From assembly GCA_045837725.1 (NCBI GenBank), contig JBEWZL010000165.1, positions 1 to 43,881 of the forward strand: a stretch of 43,881 nucleotides of DNA, given 5' to 3'. The notes under the pieces are model-generated. The model was not told the origin of the DNA. It saw only the letters and a program-made list of their open reading frames with translations, and searched no databases. Made by a program: the position numbers and the translations under genes. The stretch is from Vermamoeba vermiformis. Lineage: Eukaryota; Tubulinea; Echinamoebida. Positions 1-10,442 of this stretch are shown here, one piece after another; position 1 is the stretch's first letter, and the number at the start of each line of letters is the position of its first letter.

Positions 1-545
1 ACGTTTAATATTATATCGTAGAAAAATATACAGGGATTATGGCAGTGTTTAACAACAACCAAGGCAGATCGAGTTTTGTGTTAGTTTTGATTTAAACAAT
101 CGGGCAATTAATTAGCATTAATCGAGAAATAATATGTAAGTGCTTATTTTCAGGATTTTATAAATATTTTGTAACTTATTTTCGAGATACGAAACTCTGA
201 TATTTTGTACGTGCACTTACCCTTCAATACAGAGCTGCTGGGTGCAAAGCCGTAATTTGGTGCATATACATACAATAAGAATGTTCTGAGTACCGATCGA
301 AAGTTCACTAAAAGCGCGCCAAAGCTCTAGATGTGGTCAATCAAAAAAGGCTAAATAGGCTCTATTACTTGGATTTAAATACTGTCCATATTACTTTCAC
401 GAGCGTTTAAAGTACTCAGGCTGGCAATTTTATGGAAGCAAGGACAAGCCACGACTAAAAACTTGGAGATCTAACAATTTTGGTGTCACAAGTTGGAATG
501 GCGTGCCGATGATTAATTTACTATTTTATAATTAACCATAGACAG
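1..545. other. Left-edge intergenic region, 5' flank of the receptor-kinase gene
   Basis: I see no confident gene in these 545 bases. The stretch is AT-rich and ends at the first ATG of the receptor-kinase gene. On the minus strand an open frame of about 45 codons runs toward a GTAAGT donor-like site near 221-216. It could be an exon of a gene leaving the left edge, but two minus-strand frames are open there and nothing in either is recognisable. Confidence 0.5.
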
Positions 546-3500
546 ATGAACAATACGGCTATTATAGTAATTTTATTGTTGTCGCTAAATATTGTAGCGA
601 CTTTCTCGCAAGATCTGCCGTTGATTCCACGATGTAAGTCAGATTTCATCTTATGCAGATTTATCTAACTAAAATATACTATAGTATTTATTTATCGTAT
701 TATTCTCAGAAAAATAGAGAAATTAAGAATATTTTTTTCAGCATCAATTTTAACCGACATTTTTGAATAGATGCAAGGAAAAGGATCGCTACCTCAATTA
801 TAGATGATATTCCAGTGCTTGTCAACGACCAGTTTATATGCTACATTAGCGCGCCAACATTGAACCAAATCAGTTACTCCATCTACAAGTTTAGCAACAC
901 TACGCTCGGTGACCTTTACAAAAACCAAACTATAACCGTGTCTGGAACAATCTCCAAAGGTAATAATAGTAGCTTCTTATTATTAACTTAAAATTAAATT
1001 AAATCGGCGGAGATCCGAATCCGGTGGCAAAGTTAAACAATTTCAAAAGTCTTGAGAACATTCCTAATCATATTAAATTTAGTATTGGCAAATTTCGCTG
1101 GGCAGACGAACGAAATTATCCATATATTCGTGCAACTACAAGGGTCTTACGGCGATTTTTATGCCATCCTGACGGATGTAGACAACAACTCGCCTGCTTA
1201 TTATGGATTTCCAAACTCGCCTGCGCTACCATATACTATTATATCTAGTTGCACTGCCTATTCTTTCGCAGATCAGGCGAGCGCTATTGCTATCGAAATG
1301 AACGATCAATTTAAAGTAATTCTCGTTGGTAAGCTTATTAAATTATTTATTTTATTAAATTATTCATAATTATGATTATATTATTAGATTTTAGGCAAGC
1401 TCAGGCTAAAACGATTGCCAGCATCCCACGTAAGTTTTTCATTTTGGATGTCGGCATGGAAAGGCTAATTATAGTTTTGTACGATATATAGTTGGTGGCA
1501 ATAATGTTACTAAAGGTCGAATAGCGCATTTTCCTCCAAATTCACGGTCTGGATTAATATCCGTTGGATTTTTAACCAGCAACAACACTTTTTTTTCGTT
1601 TGACATTCGATCCGATTACTCAATTGGAACCTCCCAAACCGTCGCTGATGGTCGATTTGCTTATGATCTTGCATATGATGGTAATTAATTTTAATGCGTT
1701 TTACATTGAAGTAGTTAATATTAAAAATTATATTATTTTAGATCAAAGCGATCTCATGATATATGGAGCTTATGGTGCAAATGGATTATCAGTTCAATCG
1801 AGGATCTACGATAGCAGTGAGCTGTTCTATGATATCAATATTATAGACGGAGATCCACTATCATTTGAACCAGATCTGTTCAACATTCTCTTGCGGCCAC
1901 AGATTAGAGACATCGATTATGGATCTATTTTCTTATCATTGCCAAAAAACAGCACGCATTTTGTTCTATGGAAGTTTTCTGGCAACGAACACGCTCCTGC
2001 ATATTACTACGAGAAACCGGATCTGCAAATTTTGAAGTACGTTTCCATTGCACCAATTCACCCGACAAGTTTTGTGGTGTATTACACGGATTCGTTAGCT
2101 ACTATAGCGGATTACTACGTCTTCGATGTGTGTGGTGATGCATTCATTACTGGATCTGAACAATGCGTGCCTGGCAACATCGGTTGTCTGAGCAATTGCA
2201 CGTGTTCTGTGGACGATGGATACAGACCATTTGATGTCCCTCAAGCAAATTGCGCTCCAGGTAGGCGGCTATAACGCTATCATATCCATGTCTAACCTAT
2301 ATTATAGTATGTAACGATGGTATATTGGGCGAAAATGAGTGCTACGATGGAGTCGGCTGTTCAAACGCAACTTGCACTTGTATGGAAGGCTATCAATTAG
2401 GTATTTATTTGCACATATATATATATTGCTACCATCATACGTGTTATATAATTGTCATTATTTAATTTTTACCAAAAATTTTTTTTTGCAGGAGCGGATC
2501 ACATTTGCGTGCAATTAGAAGTAATTACACCAATGTCGGTATCTCCGCTGTTCATTGAAAACTCGCCGTCTAGTGGCCTCGTTGACGGAACAACTCCGCC
2601 CATCGACGTCATTGTGCCAGCAATTGTTGTGCCGGTCGTGGTTTTGATGGGTCTCGGAGTGTTTTTAATCATCTTTTTCATGCGGCGACAAAAGAAAAAA
2701 CACACGATTGCCTCGATTAATATGGAAAATATATCCAAATACGCCTCATTAGAAGACCGAATGAGCGTACCTTACAAACAACTCAAGTTCATTAAGGAGA
2801 TCGGATCTGGTGGATTTGGCAAAGTTTACATTGGAGGTCTGTATAACTAATTATCATATCAATATAGTGGTTATTAATTAGTATATGCATTTAGAATGGC
2901 AAAAAACTAAAGTGGCACTTAAGGTCAATACAGCGGGTCAGATCGACGATTTTTTGACCGAGGCACGCTTGATGATGTAAGTCTCTATTATTCGATGCTA
3001 CCATATTAATATGATATATTAGCAATATGCGACCACATCCTAATATTGTGCAAATATTGGGAGTGTCAGTTGACGGACCACATCTGGTGATGATTATCGA
3101 GTACTGCGATGGAGGCAAGAAATTTCGATTTGTTCAGCATATCTAGATATTAATAGTTGGTACATAGGTAGTCTAGATAAGCTCCTCTTCGATACTAACG
3201 CGCCGATCTCTCACGAGCAACAATTTCAATACGCATCTGCTATTGCTCAAGGCATGCTGCATCTGCATGCAAACGGATTGATTCATCGTGATTTAGCTGC
3301 TAGAAATATATTAGTAAGTACTTTAATGTATTAAACAATATTTTAACGTTTTTTTAGCTAAACAAAGGCGTGCCTAAGATTTCTGACTTTGGCATGTCGC
3401 GGATGTTGCAAGAAGTCAAACAAGCGACCACAAAGACAAATGTAGGACCAGTAAGATGGATGGTACGAACATATATTATCAATATTTTCATATCTAATCA

Positions 3501-3920
3501 ATTTTTATAGTCACCTGAATCGTTGAAACAAAACAGTTATAGCAAGCCATCGGATGTGTGGTCTTTTGGCATAGTTTTGTACGAAATAACTGCAAGACAA
3601 GAGCCACATGCTAACGGAGATATATTCGATGTTGTTCCTAAAATTAGGTACGTTCAAAAAACGTTTTTTAAGAATGCCAGGGCCCATCCGGATCGAAAAT
3701 TCTTTGGATGAGATCCCGTTTAAAATTGTGCTATAGAACTAATATGGTATCATTAAGGGATCACGGATTGACGCCGGAAATAGCTCCGAACACTGACAGC
3801 TTTTTGGTTGAGTTAATGAAACAATGTTGGAACCTCGATCCTGAAGCTAGGCCCGCTTTTGAAGTTATCTGCGACAACATTGACGCCGAGATGTCTAAAT
3901 ACGGTTATAATCATATTTAA
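546..3920 (+). CDS. Single-pass receptor kinase with tyrosine-kinase-like catalytic domain
   Basis: Fourteen exons (546-633, 771-959, 1083-1328, 1388-1429, 1492-1680, 1742-2260, 2308-2400, 2492-2836, 2895-2976, 3023-3114, 3168-3313, 3358-3462, 3511-3647, 3737-3920) join into one frame of 818 residues. A hydrophobic signal peptide at residues 1-20 (start MNNTAIIVILLLS) fixes the start. The ectodomain is ~470 residues, its last part two cysteine-rich modules with a CTC motif. One membrane helix follows at about 495-518, with a basic stop (MRRQKKK). The kinase domain has the glycine loop GSGGFGKVY, VALK lysine, catalytic HRDLAARN, DFG (SDFGMSR), activation end PVRWMSPESL and DVWSFGIVLYEI. HRDLAARN with PVRWM is typical of tyrosine kinases, but TKL kinases can look alike. 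It probably signals from the plasma membrane; the ligand is unknown. Intron 10 (3115-3167) starts with GC. Confidence 0.88.
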
Positions 3921-4325
3921 TTAACATATATAAATCAGAACGTTACTCGTCCAGCCGCGTTTTTGAAGCAGATGTAGCATCACCCATTAATGAGAGCTTC
4001 ATTATGTTGTCAAATATGATTATGATTATGTAAGTTATATTTAAACTTATATAGTGTTGCAATAGCTTGATATTAACTTCCGGTCTCGTTGAAGATTGAT
4101 CAGCAGGAAGATTTGTGCACCTTTATTTGATTTAGTTATCGATAATAAGACGAAAAAGTTCATAGAATATATTGTGACTGTTATACGTTCAAAAAAGTGC
4201 AGAATTCGTTGAATAGTTTCCTTTTTTAGACCAAGCAATGGTTCAGTGAACGGCTAAAGTGAAATCTTTAAAAATCAAATTTTAAATCTTTTTTTTACAT
4301 CAATAACACAACAGCATAAGCAACA
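3921..4325. other. Intergenic spacer, no gene seen
   Basis: This AT-rich spacer lies between two plus-strand genes. It must hold the 3' end of the kinase transcript and the promoter of the next gene. A minus-strand open frame at 4047-4238 has no recognisable content and no splice partner, so I do not call it. Confidence 0.6.
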
Positions 4326-5791
4326 ATGGACGCACTTCTTAAAATTAACGCAGCTGATCTTGCCGGCAAATCCGAAGACGATTTAAGAAAGGCTTTGCAA
4401 AAGCTTAGCGAGCTCAAAGTGACCGTAGAACAGCTCCTAAAATCGCCCAAAAATACGAACAGCTCTCCTGCATTCAAAGAAGCCATGAAGAAGCTCCAAT
4501 TGCAAACGATCCCCGAAAAAACATCCGAACTTCGAGCGGAAACTGGCACTGAAATAGAATACGAACTCAATTGGAGCACCTTCCCTAGTGAGAAAGAATT
4601 AGGCCTGGTCGAATACAACGCTTTGCACCGCATCAATGCCGCTTTTAGAGGTTTATGCGTTGATCCCGTTTCCAAACGTGAGCTTGCTGCTGTAAAGAAG
4701 ATTATCGTCTCTTGCGTTGCATCAGCTGATAAGAGATCGTTATCATTTGTTGATGGCGTGCTCAGAGTCAATATCTGCTTCGCATCTGCCTACAACGATT
4801 CCGAAATCTCCAAGTTTTTGATCGAAGTCAGTCTATCGCCTTTATAATAATTTTAACGATATTCTAACAATAATTTTACTATAGTTATTGCATATTGCAG
4901 AGAAAAAGCTGCTTCATCAGCTTAAAAATGAAAATATTCCTCAACGCACCAAAGAACTCAACGAAATTTTCGGTAATAAGACGAAGATGACTATTGAAGT
5001 CGATATCGATAGCTTGCATATGAACAAGACTGCTTTGACCTTCGTTGACAACACTGGTATTTTCCGAGCTGTTTGTGGTGTTCGAGGTGCATCCGCTCGC
5101 AGTCAGGTAAAATCAGTTATTTCCTTATTTAGAAACATATGTTTCAGCACGTATTAATGCTTCATATAAATCTAGGTCGCGAAAGAAGCCTTAGAACAGA
5201 CTTTAAAAAAGATTGTCATTAAAGGCGTGGATTCGTTCGGTGAAAAGCAGATGTTGCTCGAGAACGGCGTTTTGACCGTCAAAAGCTGCTTTAGTTTGAT
5301 GGAAGTGAACGCTATGGACCGAAAATACTTCGAAAACGTAGAGATTGAACAATTCTTGATGGATGTAAGTTGGATTTAGTTTCGGATGCGACAAATTTTT
5401 TATTCTAATGCGCTTTTCTTAGAATTTGAAATTAGAAGAGGCTCAAATGTTAAAAGAATTGAAAGAAAAGACCATTCCTGAACGAGAAAAAGAACTTCGA
5501 GAAGAATTCAAATTGCAAGCCAAATACGAAGTCGATTGGAATTCTTTTTCTACGAAACAAGAGCTCAATTATTACGACAATATGACTGGTCATCGTATCA
5601 ATATGGCATTAAGATGCAATCCGACTCCAAATCTCAAACTGATCAAGATCAAAAACGTGAAAAGTCCGAACCAAAAGTTGTGTTCGTACAAAAACGGTGT
5701 TTTGGAATTACATTGTGATTTCGAGAACGGACTTAGCGGCTGTTTCGGTGATTCGGAGATTGGCAAAGCATTGAAGAACCCTCAAGCTTAG
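4326..5791 (+). CDS. Unknown protein built of three diverged ~130-residue modules
   Basis: Four exons (4326-4826, 4903-5106, 5176-5364, 5423-5791) give 420 residues. I do not recognise the family. After a short charged N-terminus the protein is three copies of one module, at about residues 52-167, 168-298 and 299-420. Each starts with an amphipathic helix ending in I-P-x-(K/R)-x-x-E/K-L, as in TIPEKTSEL, NIPQRTKEL and TIPEREKEL. Copies 1 and 3 continue with an x-Y-E-(L/V)-(N/D)-W-x-(S/T)-F stretch and an HRIN motif. All three have (N/D)GVL near the end, followed by a beta-like segment. Two of the three introns fall at or near module boundaries, which suggests exon-linked duplication. There is no signal peptide or membrane segment, so it is probably cytosolic or nuclear. 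Codon use is richer in C/G-ending codons than the upstream kinase gene, suggesting good expression. Confidence 0.85.
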
Positions 5792-5853
5792 AACGGTCTC
5801 TACAGTTTCAGATCCGAAACTGATCTCGCTTAGACACTGTCCGTTATGTAAAT

Positions 5854-5859
5854 AATAAA
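5854..5859 (+). terminator. Poly(A) signal AATAAA
   Basis: A canonical AATAAA lies 62 bases after the stop of the three-module gene, followed by a T-rich stretch. It is the likely 3'-end signal of that transcript. Confidence 0.5.
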
Positions 5860-6262
5860 GCTTACTTTTTCAATTCAATTTTCTGTCTTAACAGTATTAG
5901 TATTGATAGGTAAAAGGTTACATCGCCTGCGTTCTGTACCGGCACCGGTGTCGGAGACGCTCTTCAGTTGCAGTTTCAAGGTGCTGCATCGCAAGCCGCT
6001 ACACAAATTTGTTCTACCTATTCATACTACGTTGTACCTGACTATAGACTACACCATTTGATAGAACTTTGACCACCGTTCAGTCTTAAAGTTCGCTCCA
6101 AGAGTATATGGTCCCAGTTTCCAGTCTTTGTCTTCGTCAATCAAACTGTTACTGAGATTCATTCGTGTAGGATGATCGTTTGAAAAGGCATTCGCGTTTT
6201 CGATTTTAACGAAAATTTGGGACCGGGTAATTTCACTTGTTTATTTATTTATTTCGCGCACG
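5860..6262. other. Intergenic region with a GC-richer open stretch
   Basis: This spacer separates the three-module gene from the intronless membrane-protein gene. Its first half (about 5914-6072) is less AT-rich than other spacers and keeps an open frame of 52 codons with balanced composition. There is no start codon or clear splice link. It also contains CACCGGTG (5943-5950), the core of a 16-bp near-palindrome at 5939-5954. The second half looks like ordinary 5' leader. Confidence 0.4.
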
Positions 6263-7726
6263 ATGACCTCGCCTGCATGTCCTGCGAGTCCTATTAATTT
6301 TATTAATCCATGCACTAGCCATTCATTCGACCAATTTGAAGGCACTCCTGAACGCGAACAAGCAGCTGCAGCTTTTTCGTGGATCGTGATCGCTGTATTT
6401 TTTCTATTAAATATTACTTACACGTGCCTTATTAATCCCTCGAATTCTGGCATATTCAAATATTTAATTAAATATTTGAAAAAATTGGATGTGGGCGATA
6501 GTGGAGTTGATACAGTCAAACAGAACGACGTCAAATTCGTTGTACAGCGTCCTAAAAGTGCAGAAGGAGGAGTAGCAGTATTAATTATAGTAATGGCAAT
6601 CGCAGTACTCGTTGGCTATGTGATCACATCTGAACTCGACATCCCAGCCACAGTTCAGCACCAAAGAAAATATCAGTTGCCACGATCAACAAGTTTATTA
6701 TCGACAGATTATACATTAGACAGCGCGAGATTCCGCGTAGCTGAACGAGGCATGCACAGAGCAGATTTAGTACTTTTCGATCAGTTATACCAAAACAACA
6801 GCTTTTACATCGTAAATGGCGATTCAAAATGCAATTTAATAGCTGAACAGTGCAATGCCAATATCCAAGTTCAATTCAAGCAATTTTCGGTGGATTTTTG
6901 GAAACTGTCAAATCCGATCGTAACTTTTTGCAGCACAAAACCAATTGATTTGCAATATGTCCCCTTTGCTATACGTACTGGTATATTGCCGGAGGACGAT
7001 AACGATGTCAATTTGCCTTCACTCACATTTGGCGAACGAATTTCAAGTTACGCGGCTACATTTTCAAACAACACCGCGCCAGCAGTTAAAATCACCTTAA
7101 CAGCCACCACAAGCATTGATATATCATTATTTACTAAATTCAAAGTGAATAGTATTGGAATTCAGAAAGTTCGAGTGGATGAAGTCGTGGAATCAAAATT
7201 TGTTGCTACATCCGGATGCGACAATCCAATTCTTCAGTTCCAAGTGGTTCCAAGCCAGTGGATAGTTGTTGGAATATTTTATAATGGTGTATCAACGATA
7301 TTAATATCAGTTTTTGGCGCTATCGGAACAGTTCTTGGTGCCAGATCGGTCATGAAACAAGTTATTCAATGGATCTCAAACAGTTATCAAAATTCGCCGA
7401 AAAGACGAGCAGCATTAGATATTACTGCGTATATTCTTCAAACTTTCGTCGCATTTATAGCATTAATAGGGTTCTTTTTCCTTATTTTTGTATGGAAACT
7501 TGCCGACGATCTGAAACTTTTTACGCCAGTGTTATTAGCCTTAATGGTCATTATTATGATCGTCAATCTCAACGCACTTATATGTTGGCTAGTAACAACA
7601 ATTTTCTTCTGTCGAAGACGGCCTTGTTGCTGTTGTTCGAGAAGAAAAGGTGCAGCGGATAATGATGCGCCAAGCCGTGTAAATTACCAAGTAATTCCCG
7701 AAGACGAGTTTAATGAAACTGAATAA
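6263..7726 (+). CDS. Intronless multi-pass membrane protein with cysteine-rich tail, unknown family
   Basis: This is one uninterrupted frame of 487 residues and the only intronless gene in the window. I do not recognise the family. Hydrophobic segments lie at about 37-57 and 100-120, then a ~205-residue soluble loop with several possible N-glycosylation sites (NNT, NNS) and scattered cysteines. Three more segments follow at about 335-360, 380-405 and 415-440. The last is directly followed by CRRRPCCCCSRR, a basic, cysteine-rich juxtamembrane motif of the kind often palmitoylated. The acidic tail ends EFNETE. A membrane protein with one large extracytoplasmic loop is therefore likely, perhaps at the cell surface. 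AATAAA overlaps the stop (7725-7730). An intronless gene among intron-dense neighbours could reflect retroposition or an ancient intronless lineage. Confidence 0.85.
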   Translation: MTSPACPASPINFINPCTSHSFDQFEGTPEREQAAAAFSWIVIAVFFLLNITYTCLINPSNSGIFKYLIKYLKKLDVGDSGVDTVKQNDVKFVVQRPKSAEGGVAVLIIVMAIAVLVGYVITSELDIPATVQHQRKYQLPRSTSLLSTDYTLDSARFRVAERGMHRADLVLFDQLYQNNSFYIVNGDSKCNLIAEQCNANIQVQFKQFSVDFWKLSNPIVTFCSTKPIDLQYVPFAIRTGILPEDDNDVNLPSLTFGERISSYAATFSNNTAPAVKITLTATTSIDISLFTKFKVNSIGIQKVRVDEVVESKFVATSGCDNPILQFQVVPSQWIVVGIFYNGVSTILISVFGAIGTVLGARSVMKQVIQWISNSYQNSPKRRAALDITAYILQTFVAFIALIGFFFLIFVWKLADDLKLFTPVLLALMVIIMIVNLNALICWLVTTIFFCRRRPCCCCSRRKGAADNDAPSRVNYQVIPEDEFNETE

Positions 7727-7825
7727 TAAATAAAATACGTCTTATACTTCGCCACTTCGCATACCTTTCTAAGTCCCAAAAAGGCAAATCCGTTACAAAA
7801 TTTTCTGGAAACGTTATCGGGCTTT

Positions 7826-10258
7826 TTACTTCTTTTTTGGTGCTTGCTTGTTTTCTACTACATCGATGTACTTAGAAGGAATCTTATATTGCGTTTCAAG
7901 CAGCTCGGCAATAGAATCTTGCAGATCCTTGCCTTGAACGAGGACTTCCATCGCATTGTTATCTGAATTAATTAATTAAATCTCGATATATTGCGTAAAA
8001 ATGTAATATTTATACCTTTTCCAGGAAGTTTAGCCGTTGTAGAACTGACTGCAAACTTTTTCGAACAGGCTTTGGCGACCTCTTTTGGATCGAGTCCGAA
8101 GTGTTCTAAACCACTCACATGAGCCACTACGTGTCGTCCTCGTCTATCCTCGGTGATTACAACACTCTTTACTGTTCCTTTTCTAAAGCAAATTTCATTA
8201 GTTTGAGCAAAAGGTACCGGATCTGATCAACTCACCTCATCTCTCGAATTCCGTGCACAATAATCTCATAATAGGGAACGAGCTTATTCTTAAATCTATA
8301 TGAATTGTTAGTATTTTATAAAATATAATTCGGCGCTTACGTTAATGCGAGTTGCTTCTTTTCCATTTTTGGCATGTCAGCGGATCCAATGTTAATCTCT
8401 TGCTTCTGATTCTTGCTGAGCATCGTTAATAAGTTCGTATCCAACGAAACAAATCTCGCGTTGCCTTCTACATTAAGATTCTTAGCGGCAACATAGTCCC
8501 ACAGAACTTTGTTGCAATCTGTAAGTGACCGGAATTCCTTACTAAAAGTGGCAACAGTGGTCAGAACAGGATTACCAAATAAGGAAATTACGTACTATTC
8601 GTTTCCCTCTGTTAAAAACGACAGGTCTTTAGGGATTTGATAGAATTCTTTAATTGCCAAGTTCTCATCGTCTTCGTCTTCATCGTCGTTTTGCTCGTCT
8701 TTCGCGCCTTCAGCGGTGGCCTCGATAGCCATAGTTCTGAACTTTGCAATCCTAGAATAACAGTTAGTGCCTTATACTACTGTTATTCATCCTATTAAAG
8801 CCTACCATTCATTGTCTCTTATTACTTCAGTTATCATAATCACACCTTGTTGTTGCGATTGAATTTTAATGACACCTTTTTCGACCATTGCGTCAAGAAG
8901 ACCACGCAACTAAAACAATGATAGGATTAATAAAATAATAGTAGGTACCGGTTATACTTATAATATGACTTACTTGCTTATAAGAACTCTTTTTGATATC
9001 GATCTCGGTGCCTGCAGGTCGCGAGGGCAAAAGGTACTTGGAGTAGAATGTGCTTGCCAAAATAGGCAATTCCTTGTCTTTTAGTCGCCGTTTGATAGCT
9101 TGGAAGAACGATTTTTCGATAAGTTCGTCCATATTAACTTCAGGCTTGGCAGGCACATTGTTGTTATTATTGTTCGATGGCTCAGCTGTTCCTTCACTAG
9201 TCACATTTGTATTGTTATTCTCGCCTCCTTCTTCAACTGGTTTTTCACCCTCAGCGCCTTCTTTATTCTCCGCGTCTCCTTCAGTTTCTCCGTCTTTTTG
9301 CACTCCTTCAGGAGTTTCCTCAACTTGCGCTACACGAAGAAAATTAACAAATTGGTTAAGTCACGGTAAAACGTACTTAAGTCAAGCTCTTCTTCAGGTT
9401 TTTCAGCTGGCGGTGGCAAATGCTCTTTGCTGCCAATTTTCCACAAGTTGTCAGGATACGAATGCAAAACTTTCAATGCACGACCAGTCATGCCGTTTTG
9501 CTTAATTGAATTTTTGCTGCATTGAGTCAAACCAATAGCGTAAGGCTTACTAAATAAATTAATCCAATTAATAATTGTGAAATTATTAACGAAAAATTAA
9601 TGTCCGACAGATATAGCGAACTTACGGATAGCCAGGGAACGATATAGTAAATAAATCTCCTTCCTTAAAGTCGGGGTAATTATCAGGATTGCCGTCTGGA
9701 GGAATAACACCAGGAAGCATCAGATCTGCACCGCCTGAAATGTAGCGGAAGACAGCTGTCGGAGTAACAAATGTCGGAAGGAATGCGTCGAGCTTCCAAA
9801 GAGTGTAAACTAAATAATAATGATTTTAAGTAATAATTAACGAATGAATAGGATTATAGTCGCATAGTGACAGATCCAAAAAAAAAAAATGAATTTTCAA
9901 AATATTTAATAATGCATTGTTTGCCAAATTAATTACTAAAATTCAAATACGGTAGATCTTAATGATAAAACAATTAACATTAATTATGAGGAGCGCAGAT
10001 CAAATTACCTGTTGGAATAAATTGCTTTTCTCGTCCATCAATATCAAAAAATATAGGATCCTTCTCTAGGCAGTAAACAACTGTTCTTGATTCGCCTCCG
10101 ACTTTAATCGTCGTAATTTGTCCTTTTTGTGGGATGATCAGATCGAGTTGTTCTTTCGTGATCTTGGGAAATTGCTCTGCAATCTTTTCTTTTAGCCTCC
10201 TCTTATCGGAAGTCTTAATTAAATTCTGTTTTTGAGGTTTCCAAGGTTTTTTCCACAT
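7826..10258 (-). CDS. EIF2D: Eukaryotic translation initiation factor 2D (ligatin)
   Basis: Ten exons on the minus strand (10258-10009, 9809-9626, 9549-9377, 9329-8974, 8909-8806, 8751-8596, 8541-8341, 8295-8236, 8182-8016, 7962-7826) give 595 residues, close to the ~580 of animal eIF2D. The start is the ATG at 10258 (MWKKPWKPQKQNL). The N-terminal domain leads into the PUA region (GGADLMLPGV, then YAIGLTQCS and VLHSYPDNLW). A winged-helix/SWIB part follows (LLPSRPAGTEIDIKKSSYK, MITEVIRDNEW). The C-terminal SUI1 domain has VVITEDRRGRHV, HFGLDP and KLPGK. eIF2D delivers initiator tRNA or recycles 40S subunits in the cytosol. Local features are an Asn- and Glu-rich linker before the winged helix and an acidic Asp/Glu insert before the SWIB part. 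Confidence 0.95.
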
Positions 10259-10442
10259 TGAGTTGTTGTCTTCTGTTCTGGATCGCAAAATAAAAGTCAC
10301 GAAAGTTTTCGTGTATGTAAAGCTCTTTACTATAACAATAAAATGAATGCTAATAATGTTGCGTCCAAAGCAGCATCACAAGCAAATGAAAATTACAAAC
10401 AAAAGGAAAGATCCAAGTCGCGCAAAGATCCGGATCGAGATC

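Noticed and set aside
216-360. Minus-strand open frame ending at a GTAAGT at the left edge
   Set aside because: Two frames are open, neither gives a recognisable peptide, and the continuation would lie outside the window.
3088-3170. A GT donor for the kinase intron near 3115
   Set aside because: The only nearby GT (in TTTGTTCAG) leads to in-frame stops. The GC donor alone gives the continuous kinase sequence CDGG-SLDKLL.
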